46,954 nt of DNA from Chthoniobacterales bacterium (lineage in GTDB: Bacteria > Verrucomicrobiota > Verrucomicrobiia > Chthoniobacterales > UBA6821): NCBI GenBank assembly GCA_019747895.1, contig JAIEQF010000004.1, positions 1 to 46,954 of the forward strand. Direction: 5' to 3'. A program made the position numbers and the translations under genes. Below, one piece after another: positions 32,442 to 40,009 of this stretch. Numbering within the stretch: the stretch's first letter is position 1; every line of letters starts with the position of its first letter. The notes beneath the pieces are model-generated. The model saw only the letters and a program-made list of their open reading frames with translations. It was not told the DNA's origin and ran no database searches.

Positions 32442-33842
32442 ATGAAAATTCTTATCATCGGTTCTGGCGGTCGCGAGCATGCGCTTCTTTGGAAATTAAA
32501 ACAAAATCCGCGCATCACGGAATGTTATGTGGCCCCTGGGAATGCGGGTACTGGTAAGATGGCCGTCAACGTTCCTATCGAAGCGACCAACATCGCGGGG
32601 CTTCTTCAATTTGCTCAGGAAAAAAAAATCGACCTTACTATTGTCGGGCCTGATGATCCGTTAGCGGCGGGCATCGTCGATGAATTTCAACAGGCTGGCC
32701 TTCGCATTTTTGGGCCCACGGCAGCAGCAGCTCGCTTTGAAGCCTCCAAATCTTTTTCAAAAGATTTTATGAAGCGCCACGGAATTCCAACAGCGGCTTC
32801 TGAAACTTTTACGAGCAGCAAAGAAGCTGCTGACTATGCGCGTCGAGCAAAGTACCCCCTAGTCGTGAAGGCCGATGGATTGGCCTTGGGAAAGGGAGTG
32901 ATCATTGCTCAGAGCGCAGAGGAAGCGCTCACGGCAATCAAAGAGATGATGGAGGAAAAAGTTTTTGGGACAGCAGGAGAAACTGTTTTGATCGAAGAAT
33001 TCCTCACGGGTCCAGAATGTTCGCTGCACGCTCTCATCGATGGAAAAAATTATCTCCTTTTCCCTGATGCTCGCGATCACAAACGAGCGCTCGATGGGGA
33101 TCAGGGGCTTAACACAGGAGGGATGGGAACTATCTCCCCCTCAGGCCTCTTACATCATTCTACTGCTGACGCGCATTACTGTGTCGCTCCGGTGCTCGCG
33201 CCATCGAGTATGAACGATACACTCAGTCGCTGTGCGCCAGAGGCTCCTGGCACTGCATCGCCAGCAGCGAATGCTGCAAAAGGCCTCGTTGTTAGGAAAT
33301 CAATGCGGGCGCGCCTTCACGAAGAAATCTTCGTTCCGTTTTTGCGCGGACTTGCTGCCGAAAAAATAAAATTCCAAGGAATGCTCTTTCCTGGGCTCAT
33401 GATCACGAAAGAAGGTCCCAAGGTTCTCGAGTTCAATGCACGGTTTGGAGATCCTGAGACGCAAGTGTTGATGCGGCGTTTACACAGCGATCTCCTCGAA
33501 CTGCTCGAGGCAACGATTGATGGAAAACTTGATACTGTGAGCCCTTGGTGGGATCAACGCCCTGCTGTTTGTGTCGTCTTGGCATCGGGCGGATATCCGG
33601 GCCCGATTGAAAAAGGAAAAATGATCACAGGACTGGAAAGTGTGGCCGATCATGACATCGTTACTTTTCATGCAGGAACCAAACAAGTCGAAGAAAACAT
33701 TGTTACCAACGGCGGACGTGTTCTAGGAGTCACTGCGCTGGGAAGAACGCTGGAAGAGGCTCGCAAGGCAGCCTATGCAGCAGCGGATCAAATTCAGTTT
33801 GAGGGAAAGCAGTTTCGGCGGGATATTGGATTTGTAGCTTGA
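32442..33842 (+). CDS. purD: Phosphoribosylamine--glycine ligase
   Basis: This is the second step of purine synthesis (GAR synthetase, ATP-grasp). The 466 residues are longer than usual because about 48 codons (about 235-282) are a copy of palindromic element B, after 'GGMGTISPSG' and before 'LHEEIFVPFLRGL'. Motifs otherwise intact are GSGGREHALLWKL at the N-terminus, 'VVKADGLALGKGVIIA', 'LIEEFLTGPECSLHALIDG', 'VLEFNARFGDPETQVLM' and 'LASGGYPGPIEKG'. The frame is maintained across the insert, so the protein is probably functional. Confidence 0.95.
   Translation: MKILIIGSGGREHALLWKLKQNPRITECYVAPGNAGTGKMAVNVPIEATNIAGLLQFAQEKKIDLTIVGPDDPLAAGIVDEFQQAGLRIFGPTAAAARFEASKSFSKDFMKRHGIPTAASETFTSSKEAADYARRAKYPLVVKADGLALGKGVIIAQSAEEALTAIKEMMEEKVFGTAGETVLIEEFLTGPECSLHALIDGKNYLLFPDARDHKRALDGDQGLNTGGMGTISPSGLLHHSTADAHYCVAPVLAPSSMNDTLSRCAPEAPGTASPAANAAKGLVVRKSMRARLHEEIFVPFLRGLAAEKIKFQGMLFPGLMITKEGPKVLEFNARFGDPETQVLMRRLHSDLLELLEATIDGKLDTVSPWWDQRPAVCVVLASGGYPGPIEKGKMITGLESVADHDIVTFHAGTKQVEENIVTNGGRVLGVTALGRTLEEARKAAYAAADQIQFEGKQFRRDIGFVA
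33143..33286 (+). repeat. Palindromic element B, copy 6, in frame inside purD
   Basis: The ends AGGCCTCTT and AAAGGCCT are inverted, followed inward by ATTCTACTGCTG against CAGCAGCGAAT. The core CCGGTGCTCGCGCCATCGAG is identical to the priA copy. It is 144 bp, exactly 48 codons, and is translated in the same element frame as in priA ('APVLAPSSMNDTLSRCAPEA'). Confidence 0.93.
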
Positions 33843-33850
33843 AACGAGCA

Positions 33851-34283
33851 AAGAATTAGCCACAAAGAACACAAAGAAATCAAAAAAAAATCGTGTAATC
33901 GTTCAACATAGTGGCCAAAAAATTGCACTTCCTTTTTAAGTATAGTCAAATTACTTAGAAATTACAGGGAAGAACGCAGGAATTTTTAGAAAAGGCCAGG
34001 CCGAAGACCCAGCGCTATCTAAACGATAACGTGACGGGATGAGAACGCAGTCTTTTCCTAAAAAGGACAAGTCAATTGCTTGTAAGTTCTAAGTAATTTG
34101 ACTATAAACAATCGCTACACCCCCGACGTCATTCCTGCGGACGCAGGAATAACGGTGTTTTTTTATGAAAATAACAATTACGTTACTCGGTCAATATTTA
34201 TTGTGGCTGGAGAAGTGAATGGACACAAAATCGCTTGTTTAAAAAAATCTTTGCTTTTTTTGTGTTCTTTGTGGCCATTAATT
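33851..34283. repeat. Element D, copy 3, split by a MITE
   Basis: The left arm AGAATTAGCCACAAAGAACA (33852-33871) and the inverted right arm TGTTCTTTGTGGCCATTAAT (34262-34281) are normally within 200 bp. Here they are separated by about 390 bp that includes MITE A (33941-34106) and an ATTCCTGCG/CGCAGGAAT hairpin (34131-34150). The right arm overlaps the lgt stop codon. Confidence 0.75.
33941..34106 (-). mobile_element. MITE A, full copy, reverse orientation
   Basis: This 166-bp copy has termini TATAGTCAAATTACTTAGAA and TTCTAAGTAATTTGACTATA. It is the reverse complement of the copy at 10792-10957 apart from a few substitutions, which suggests recent spread. It is inserted within a D-type palindrome. 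Confidence 0.9.
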
Positions 34284-35222
34284 TTTTCCTGTAGCCTTTG
34301 GATACCGAGGGGGCATCATCGCGGCGATGATGAAGCCAATTCCCATGACGATGAGAAAGAATGAAAAGAACTCTCCGCGTGTAAACATGCCAACAAGCGG
34401 GGCGTCGGGCTCGCGGAAGATTTCCCCTGCGATGCGCAATAGAGCATAAGCGATAAAAAAAGTTCCAGTTAAAATTCCATTCGGCAAACGAAAGCGTGTG
34501 CGCAAAATCCAGAGAATAGTGAAAAGGACGATGCCTTCCAAAAAAGCTTCGATCAGCTGAGAGGGATAGCGCGGAGTCAAGATAGTGGCCAAATAGGCAC
34601 GGAGCGCTGGAGAGCTGCTGACGCCGGCGACCACAGCATCAACATTAGAAAATTTTGGATCGATCGCAGCCGTATCTTGCAACGTAGCGACAACAAATCC
34701 TGGCGGCAGGAACGCGAGTTCTTTAGGAAACTGCATCGCCCAAGAAACGGTGGTAGGTCTTCCAAAAAGTTCGCCATTGATAAAGTTCGCACAACGCCCG
34801 AGGAACAATCCAATCGGAGCGACGACGACTAAGTTATCTCCAAGATTGAGCCACGAGACATGATGACGGCGCGCATACCAAAGCGAGTAGAGCGCCAGAC
34901 CGATGATCCCGCCATGACTCGACATGCCCCCTTCCCAGACCCGAAAGAAGAGCAAAGGATTTTGCAAAAATCCATCGAGATCATAAAACAACATGTATCC
35001 CAATCTTCCGCCAACGACGACACCAAGAAGCGCTCCCCACGTGATGAAGTCAGTCACTTGATCGGGGGTGAGATCGCTGTAACCGCGCCGCGCCAAGTGG
35101 CGATAAAGCAGCGTTCCAAAAAGGAAAGCAAAAATGTAAGCGAGGCCATACCAGCGGAGGCCGATCCCTTCGCTGAAGCTAATGAGGAACGGGCTTAGAT
35201 CGTGAACGTAGAAGGCGAGCAT
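34278..35222 (-). CDS. lgt: Prolipoprotein diacylglyceryl transferase
   Basis: Lgt transfers diacylglycerol to the lipobox cysteine of prelipoproteins in the inner membrane. The 314-residue protein has about seven hydrophobic segments and the family blocks 'IGLRWYGLAYIFAF', 'GGRLGYMLFYD', 'RVWEGGMSSHGGIIG' and the Lgt signature 'GRCANFINGELFGRPT', followed by 'PRYPSQLIEAFLEGI'. The loop after the signature has about 40 extra residues ('DTAAIDPKFSNVDAVVAGVS'), longer than in E. coli. The stop codon is part of a D-repeat arm. Confidence 0.95.
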   Translation of the reverse strand: MLAFYVHDLSPFLISFSEGIGLRWYGLAYIFAFLFGTLLYRHLARRGYSDLTPDQVTDFITWGALLGVVVGGRLGYMLFYDLDGFLQNPLLFFRVWEGGMSSHGGIIGLALYSLWYARRHHVSWLNLGDNLVVVAPIGLFLGRCANFINGELFGRPTTVSWAMQFPKELAFLPPGFVVATLQDTAAIDPKFSNVDAVVAGVSSSPALRAYLATILTPRYPSQLIEAFLEGIVLFTILWILRTRFRLPNGILTGTFFIAYALLRIAGEIFREPDAPLVGMFTRGEFFSFFLIVMGIGFIIAAMMPPRYPKATGKN

Positions 35223-35280
35223 GATTCAAATAATAGACGAGAGTTTGCTTTTAAAAATGAAATTTTTCATGGTCTTTTTT

Positions 35281-35311
35281 CTGTAACCTGTAATCTGTAA
35301 TCTGTAATCTG
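35281..35311 (+). repeat. CTGTAAY heptamer array before the chaperone gene
   Basis: Four 7-bp words (CTGTAAC, CTGTAAT, CTGTAAT, CTGTAAT) end about 7 bp before the ATG at 35318. The sense strand is pyrimidine-rich with no Shine-Dalgarno sequence in between. Confidence 0.8.
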
Positions 35312-35317
35312 CTTTTC

Positions 35318-35800
35318 ATGAGCGATAATTTCCAAGTAGATGTGGAAGCAATTTTAGAAGGGCTGGGAGAAGAGCTCGGAATCGAAGGGCTCACTTTTGC
35401 CGATGAGAGCAACACCTGCCTTTTTCAAATTGATAAGGCCCGACTCATTGCTTTGACGGGACGTGCAGAGGAAGAGGATTTTGTGATTCACACGCAAGTA
35501 GGGATTTTGCCTCAAGAAAGTCGTTGCGACATTGTAGAAGAGCTCATGGAGGCGAATCTTTTTTGGGCCGGCACGCGCGGTGCCACGCTCAGCATCGAGC
35601 GGGAGCGCGGCGTTGTGATTGTGGCGCAGGTCTTGAGCCGCTACGAATCCAATGGAGAGTTACTCACAGGAAAAACGCTTGGAGCAGCCATTCTCGATCT
35701 TGTCGATGTGGCAAACCATTGGGCTGCGCTGTTAGGAGGCCGGTCTGAAGTTCTAGGTGCTCAAGAAAACCGAGGATCAGATATTATCAACATGGCTTAG
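35318..35800 (+). CDS. CesT-family type III secretion chaperone for the SopB-like effector
   Basis: This acidic 160-residue protein has the CesT pattern: 'VEAILEGLGEELGIEGLTFA', strands 'CLFQIDKARLIALTG' and 'FVIHTQVGILP', 'CDIVEELMEANLFWAGTRGA' and a C-terminal helix. The central 'EELMEANLFW.GT.GAT' matches the same segment of the chaperone at 8297-8743, so the two are paralogues. It lies 6 bp upstream of the SopB-like gene, comparable to the SigE/SopB and IpgE/IpgD chaperone-effector pairs, and probably binds that effector's N-terminus. Confidence 0.82.
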   Translation: MSDNFQVDVEAILEGLGEELGIEGLTFADESNTCLFQIDKARLIALTGRAEEEDFVIHTQVGILPQESRCDIVEELMEANLFWAGTRGATLSIERERGVVIVAQVLSRYESNGELLTGKTLGAAILDLVDVANHWAALLGGRSEVLGAQENRGSDIINMA

Positions 35801-35806
35801 AAAATT

Positions 35807-37843
35807 ATGGAAGTTCATAACTCCAATTCTACAGTTAATTCTCTCCAGGAAGATGCCGCTGATGAGCTAAGATCTGGTTCCGCTGAAACAGTAAGTTCCA
35901 CCGAATCTGGAGGAAGTCAAAGTTCAGAAAAGACAGAAATCAAGGCTGAGGGAACTCTTTTTCAAAGAGCACTCAGTTGGGTGAGTGGCGGCCTTTATAA
36001 ACCTTCTAGCAGCTATGACAAAAGTAGTTTTGAAAGCGCCCTCGAAAATAGATATGGAAAAAATATTGCAGCGAAGGTGATGAGTTTTGAAAGTCAGGGT
36101 CTCTCAAAAAAATCAGTAGCTTGGAATTCTGGCAAACTCTCGCTAGCAACGGTTGCCAAGGCGCGTGATTTAGCTGAGTTTTTAGAAACCTCTGGACTTG
36201 GTGATAAGGAGTTAGCGACGAGCGAAACGGCATTATTGCGCGCGGATGTCAAACAATGGAAAGCAGCCATCAAGACAGCAGCAAAATTAATTCCTGCAGA
36301 TGCTAGTGATAGAGCAACAAAACTCACTCAACTTCAAAAGGGGTTGGAAGCAGCTGAAGCGAAACTTGCAGGTGCTAACAAAAATAATATTTGCGATGTT
36401 AAGACTGCTGGAACTCGCATTGAAGCAGGACGGGTAGCAGTAAAAACTGCTTTACAGGATGTATTTGAATCTATTAGAAAAACTGGCGTGGCTTTGCCTA
36501 GTAAAGAAAAAATCAAAGCTGAATTTAAAAAGCAACAGATTATTGTCCGCAACGAACAACCATGGGATCCGATCAATGCTTCGGTGACGACGATGAAAGT
36601 CGATGGGACCAAGGTTACAAATAAGACGACAATCACTCCAGCGAGCAACTTCATGAAAATTGAAGAGCGGCGCGAAGGTGAAGAAGAACAGATCAGCCTT
36701 GGTGGCATCTGTTCTGGTAATAATGACAATGAAAATCATGCCGTTAACTTATGCGTCGATCGCCTTCATGCTCCAGAGGGCTCTCCGGACGGTTCTCCAG
36801 ATGCCCTTATTGCTGTGCGTGGAGGGGTTGATGTCTTGCCAAGCAAAGTGGAAGAGGTGGCTGATGATGGAACGATTTCTAAAAGACCAGTAACTGATCA
36901 AGAACACCAAGCGACTTTTAACAAACGATTTGATGAAGGGCTTGTGGCTTGCTTGGAGGCCAAAGGCCAACTGCATGACGTAGTACAAGGTGGAAAAGGA
37001 AACTCTAAAGAGAATCCGATCGATGATCTTGATATCGCTGATCTCGGCTTTCTGAGCCAGTTTGATAAAGAAGAGACGGCGATGCAAACCAGGCAATTTA
37101 AGATGCTCGATGAGGTGAATAACAAACCGAGAGAGATAACCTATAAAGATCCAAGCGGAGCAGAGAAAAAAATCTGGGTGAAATCAAAAATCATCGCCTT
37201 TAATTTTGGCGTGGAGTGGGGTGATCGGGGCATCATAGGCGAGAGGAACCTGCCTCCTGGATGGCGTGAAAAAAATGATGAGAGCCTTAACGCATTAGAA
37301 GAAAAAGCTGCTGCCTTCATCGCAGCCAACCCCAGACATCAAGACGCACACGTTATTCAACAGTTGAAGGAGCAAATAAAAACGATACGTTTAAAAGGAG
37401 AAGTCTACAGCAACAGCGACGATTATTATGCCGTTGCAGCGCGAGTCATTTTATTGAGTTATAAATTAGGCATGGTTCCAAAGATTCATTGCAAGAGCGG
37501 GAAGGATCGGACCTCTCGCGCTATCGAAGCTGCAAAAGCCTTGGCGATTGAAATTCAAAACAGTCCAAAGGTAAACGCAAATTATGGAGGAGTGGACATG
37601 CAGGTAGATACCGTTCCAGCGCCAATCCCTGCAACTCCAGAACAGAGCACACTGCGCAAAAAAGTTGGTTTCAATTCAGGCAATCAAGGCATTCAAGAAC
37701 TTAATACCGATTTTCGAGGAAACAAACAGTATAGTGCTTTTGGTTTCATGGAAGGTCTCTCTTATCTTGCCAGCAAGGTGGCAGGATATACCACAGCTGC
37801 TGTCACGGAATACAAGGGTCTATCAAATCTCGCGAAGAGGTAG
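35807..37843 (+). CDS. SopB/IpgD-like phosphoinositide phosphatase, probable type III effector
   Basis: The C-terminal half of this 678-residue protein carries both signatures of the SopB/IpgD/type I inositol-4-phosphatase group. These are 'AFNFGVEWG' (F465-N-F-G-V469) and the P-loop C562-K-S-G-K-D-R568-T with nucleophile Cys and phosphate-binding Arg (CX5R). The usual N and GM flanking residues are E and SR here. The N-terminal 60 residues are Ser/Glu-rich with no signal peptide, fitting type III export, and residues 60-240 are helical. A CesT chaperone gene precedes it by 6 bp. In Salmonella and Shigella such enzymes remodel host membranes. Activity here is inferred from the motif. Confidence 0.82.
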   Translation: MEVHNSNSTVNSLQEDAADELRSGSAETVSSTESGGSQSSEKTEIKAEGTLFQRALSWVSGGLYKPSSSYDKSSFESALENRYGKNIAAKVMSFESQGLSKKSVAWNSGKLSLATVAKARDLAEFLETSGLGDKELATSETALLRADVKQWKAAIKTAAKLIPADASDRATKLTQLQKGLEAAEAKLAGANKNNICDVKTAGTRIEAGRVAVKTALQDVFESIRKTGVALPSKEKIKAEFKKQQIIVRNEQPWDPINASVTTMKVDGTKVTNKTTITPASNFMKIEERREGEEEQISLGGICSGNNDNENHAVNLCVDRLHAPEGSPDGSPDALIAVRGGVDVLPSKVEEVADDGTISKRPVTDQEHQATFNKRFDEGLVACLEAKGQLHDVVQGGKGNSKENPIDDLDIADLGFLSQFDKEETAMQTRQFKMLDEVNNKPREITYKDPSGAEKKIWVKSKIIAFNFGVEWGDRGIIGERNLPPGWREKNDESLNALEEKAAAFIAANPRHQDAHVIQQLKEQIKTIRLKGEVYSNSDDYYAVAARVILLSYKLGMVPKIHCKSGKDRTSRAIEAAKALAIEIQNSPKVNANYGGVDMQVDTVPAPIPATPEQSTLRKKVGFNSGNQGIQELNTDFRGNKQYSAFGFMEGLSYLASKVAGYTTAAVTEYKGLSNLAKR

Positions 37844-37847
37844 AAAA

Positions 37848-38044
37848 GAATTAGCCACAAAGAGCACAAAGAAACCAAAGAGTTTTTAAAGAAACTGATT
37901 TTGCTTTTTGAGAATCTTTCCTTTTCCTCATGCTTATCAGCACCAAGAAAACGTATTCAAAACAAAGTGATAGCTTCTTTTTAAGAGTCAGAACATCTGC
38001 TCATTTTTTTTGGTTTCTTTGAGTTCTTTGTGGCCATTAATTCT
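37848..38044. repeat. Palindromic element D, copy 4
   Basis: The left arm AGAATTAGCCACAAAGAGCA starts 4 bp after the effector stop. The inverted right arm TTTCTTTGAGTTCTTTGTGG with CCATTAATT ends over the stop codon (38037-38039) of the convergent gene. It separates the two 3' ends. Confidence 0.82.
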
Positions 38045-38690
38045 TCTGCATCTTCTCCACTGCAGGAGCCAAGATTTCTGTATCCCAAGCATCATCATTG
38101 CCGCCTAAAATTTTTTCTTCACTTCCAATTTTGGAGTTGGTGGCTGGTCGGCGGATACTGTTGGGCATTTCGATCCCGGCTTTCGTTAAAATCGGAATAA
38201 TGTTGGGATCGGTGTTAATCATCGCATTGTAAAAAGTAATGCGGGCTGTTTTTCTAGCTGAGAGGACAGAGGGATCTTGCAATCCTTTTTGATGCGCTGC
38301 TTCCAATTTTTGTCGATCGGCTTGAGTCAAGGCAGCAACTGATTCTGGGGGATAGTTGGCAAGCCAAGAATTGAATTTCATACCAAAGTGTTTTTTGTGA
38401 TGAGAGACCTGGAGCTCATTTTTGGGAGCATGAGCATTCATATTAGCAAAAATAGTATCAACAGTTGGATCGGCCTTGAGCATCGCTTTATGCAAAGCAA
38501 TCCGAGCGATGCGACGTGTTGATTGCACCGCAGGAGCGCGCAACGCTTCGTTGCGTGTTGTTTCATATTCCTGAAGCTCTGCCGGCGTTAACTTGGAAAA
38601 ATCCGAGGCAGCGGAGAGGGCTACAGCGAAATAGCCACAAAAGAACACAAAGAACGCAAAGAAAGAAATTATTAAAGTAAATTTTTTCAT
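38037..38690 (-). CDS. Exported protein with two tandem ~60-residue repeats
   Basis: The start is set at the ATG at 38690, giving 217 residues with signal peptide KKFTLIISFFAFFVFFCGYF ending near 'ALSAAS'. The mature part has two homologous units: 'LTPAELQEYETTRNEALRAP' continuing 'AVQSTRRIARIALHKAML.ADP', and 'LTQADRQKLEAAHQKGLQDP' continuing 'SVLSARKTARITFYNAMI.TDP'. I associate such units with periplasmic helical proteins of Verrucomicrobiota; function unknown. The signal-peptide core is encoded by one arm of a D palindrome. An upstream open frame (to 38876) overlaps pdhC antisense and is rejected. Confidence 0.65.
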   Translation of the reverse strand: MKKFTLIISFFAFFVFFCGYFAVALSAASDFSKLTPAELQEYETTRNEALRAPAVQSTRRIARIALHKAMLKADPTVDTIFANMNAHAPKNELQVSHHKKHFGMKFNSWLANYPPESVAALTQADRQKLEAAHQKGLQDPSVLSARKTARITFYNAMINTDPNIIPILTKAGIEMPNSIRRPATNSKIGSEEKILGGNDDAWDTEILAPAVEKMQKN

Positions 38691-38743
38691 GGCTGAATAT
38701 TTTTGTATTTTTTTTGCGCTCTTTGTGTTCTTTGCGGTTAATT
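38632..38743. repeat. Palindromic element D, copy 5, contributing to a signal peptide
   Basis: The left arm TAGCCACAAAAGAACACAAA (38632-38651) and the inverted right arm CTTTGTGTTCTTTGCGGTTA (38721-38740) surround a loop. The loop contains the start codon of the exported-protein gene. The left arm, read on the minus strand, encodes SFFAFFVFFCGYF. Confidence 0.8.
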
Positions 38744-38754
38744 CTTCTTCTTTT

Positions 38755-39951
38755 TTACAATTGCTCCGGCGCGCCGAGCAGCTCTTTAACCCGCAGCAGC
38801 AAGCGTCCTGCAGCGCCACCATCAAGAACGCGATGATCAAAGCTGAGAGTGAATTGGGCCTCGGTGATGGGAACAAAAGTTTTTGTGGCAGGATCCCAAG
38901 AAGGAACGGTCTGTCCTACGCCCATGCCGAGGAGTAAGCTCTGCTCGGGAAGTGGGATAGGTGTTGCCATGGTCAATCCAAAGACGCCGTAGTTGGTAAT
39001 CGTAGCAATTGATCCACCTGTATCGCTCGCAGCAAGGCGGCGAGCGCGAGCCAGCTCGACGAGGCGATTGTAGCGTTCGACTAATTCCGCTAAACGAAAT
39101 TGGTCGGCATTGCGAATGACAGGAACGAGCACGCCATCGGCAGCCTCAACTGCAAAGCCGATATCAATCGATCTTGGATGAATGATGCGGGCTCCGACCA
39201 AACGGCCAGCGACAGCTGAATTTTCTGCTAAGGCGACAGCGAGGGCTCGAAGTACATAGAGGGCCGGTCCAGCTTTGGGCGTCTGTTGCTTCCGGTGAGC
39301 CAGCAAGGCATCTAAGGCGATAGGCAACACCACTGTTGCGAGAGGACGTGTCCAGCTGCGGCGCATGGCATCAGCAACAGCGACGCGCATCGAAGAGGCT
39401 GGTGTGATTTCATTGCGTTCCAAATCTTCTAAAAATTGTTCCAAATCTTCAATCGTCACACGGCCATTAGCGCCACTTCCAGCCACGCCTGCCAAGTCAG
39501 CTGAATGCAGGCCGAGTTCCGTCATGCGTGCCTTCATGCGAGGAGAGAGGAAAGAAGCTCCTCCAGCATGAGCTGGTACTGGGAGTCCACGGAGGGTTGG
39601 CTCCACTTTTGTTTTTTCTGGAAAAGATTTTTTTTCGGAAGAATTTTTTTTCGGTTTTTCTGCAACCGGTTTTGGGGCGTCATGGATTCCAAGACGATCC
39701 GCATCTTCTTCACTAATTTCCAAATAGCCAAGCGTTGCTCCTACGGGATAGCTCTCTCCTACTACAGCGGTGAGTTCTTGGAGTTTTCCAGCACAGGCAG
39801 CAGTCACTCCCATCACGGCCTTGTTGGTTTCTACCTCAAAAATTTCAGTATCAGCATCGATCTGATCAGCGAGAGCAAAAGAAATACGGACGATCGTGGC
39901 CTCGGCAATCGATTCGCCGAGTTGTGGCATGATGATAGGAAGAAGGGCCAT
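38755..39951 (-). CDS. pdhC: Pyruvate dehydrogenase E2, dihydrolipoamide acetyltransferase
   Basis: The E2 core transfers acetyl groups from lipoamide to CoA. This 398-residue protein has one N-terminal lipoyl domain with the lipoylated K44 in 'VETNKAVMG', an Ala/Pro/Lys linker, the E1/E3-binding domain 'SPRMKARMTELGLHSADLAG' with 'GSGANGRVTIEDLEQFL', and a catalytic domain closing with the active-site 'FDHRVLDGGAAGRLL'. It follows pdhB on the same strand after a 58-bp gap filled by a TTACAGG array. E3 is probably lpdA at 715-2106. A D palindrome begins about 12 bp beyond its stop. Confidence 0.94.
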   Translation of the reverse strand: MALLPIIMPQLGESIAEATIVRISFALADQIDADTEIFEVETNKAVMGVTAACAGKLQELTAVVGESYPVGATLGYLEISEEDADRLGIHDAPKPVAEKPKKNSSEKKSFPEKTKVEPTLRGLPVPAHAGGASFLSPRMKARMTELGLHSADLAGVAGSGANGRVTIEDLEQFLEDLERNEITPASSMRVAVADAMRRSWTRPLATVVLPIALDALLAHRKQQTPKAGPALYVLRALAVALAENSAVAGRLVGARIIHPRSIDIGFAVEAADGVLVPVIRNADQFRLAELVERYNRLVELARARRLAASDTGGSIATITNYGVFGLTMATPIPLPEQSLLLGMGVGQTVPSWDPATKTFVPITEAQFTLSFDHRVLDGGAAGRLLLRVKELLGAPEQL

Positions 39952-39958
39952 AAAAAAA

Positions 39959-40000
39959 GGTTACAGGTTACAGGTTACAGGTTGCAGGGTACAGGAGACA
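39959..40000 (-). repeat. CCTGTAA heptamer array before pdhC
   Basis: Read on the minus strand, six 7-bp words (five of them CCTGTAA/CCTGCAA-like) are followed by CCTTTTTTT and the pdhC ATG. The array fills most of the pdhB-pdhC gap. A longer array of the same words lies at 44394-44437 upstream of yggS and sctC. Confidence 0.8.
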
Positions 40001-40009
40001 GTAAAAGAA

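Noticed and set aside
34131..34150. ATTCCTGCG/CGCAGGAAT hairpin as a terminator of purD
   Set aside because: It lies about 290 bp past the purD stop with other repeats between. A similar hairpin occurs inside element K, so it is better read as part of a widespread repeat type.
38691..38876. Longer N-terminus of the exported repeat protein
   Set aside because: It overlaps the end of pdhC antisense and element D. Starting at 38690 gives a proper signal peptide.
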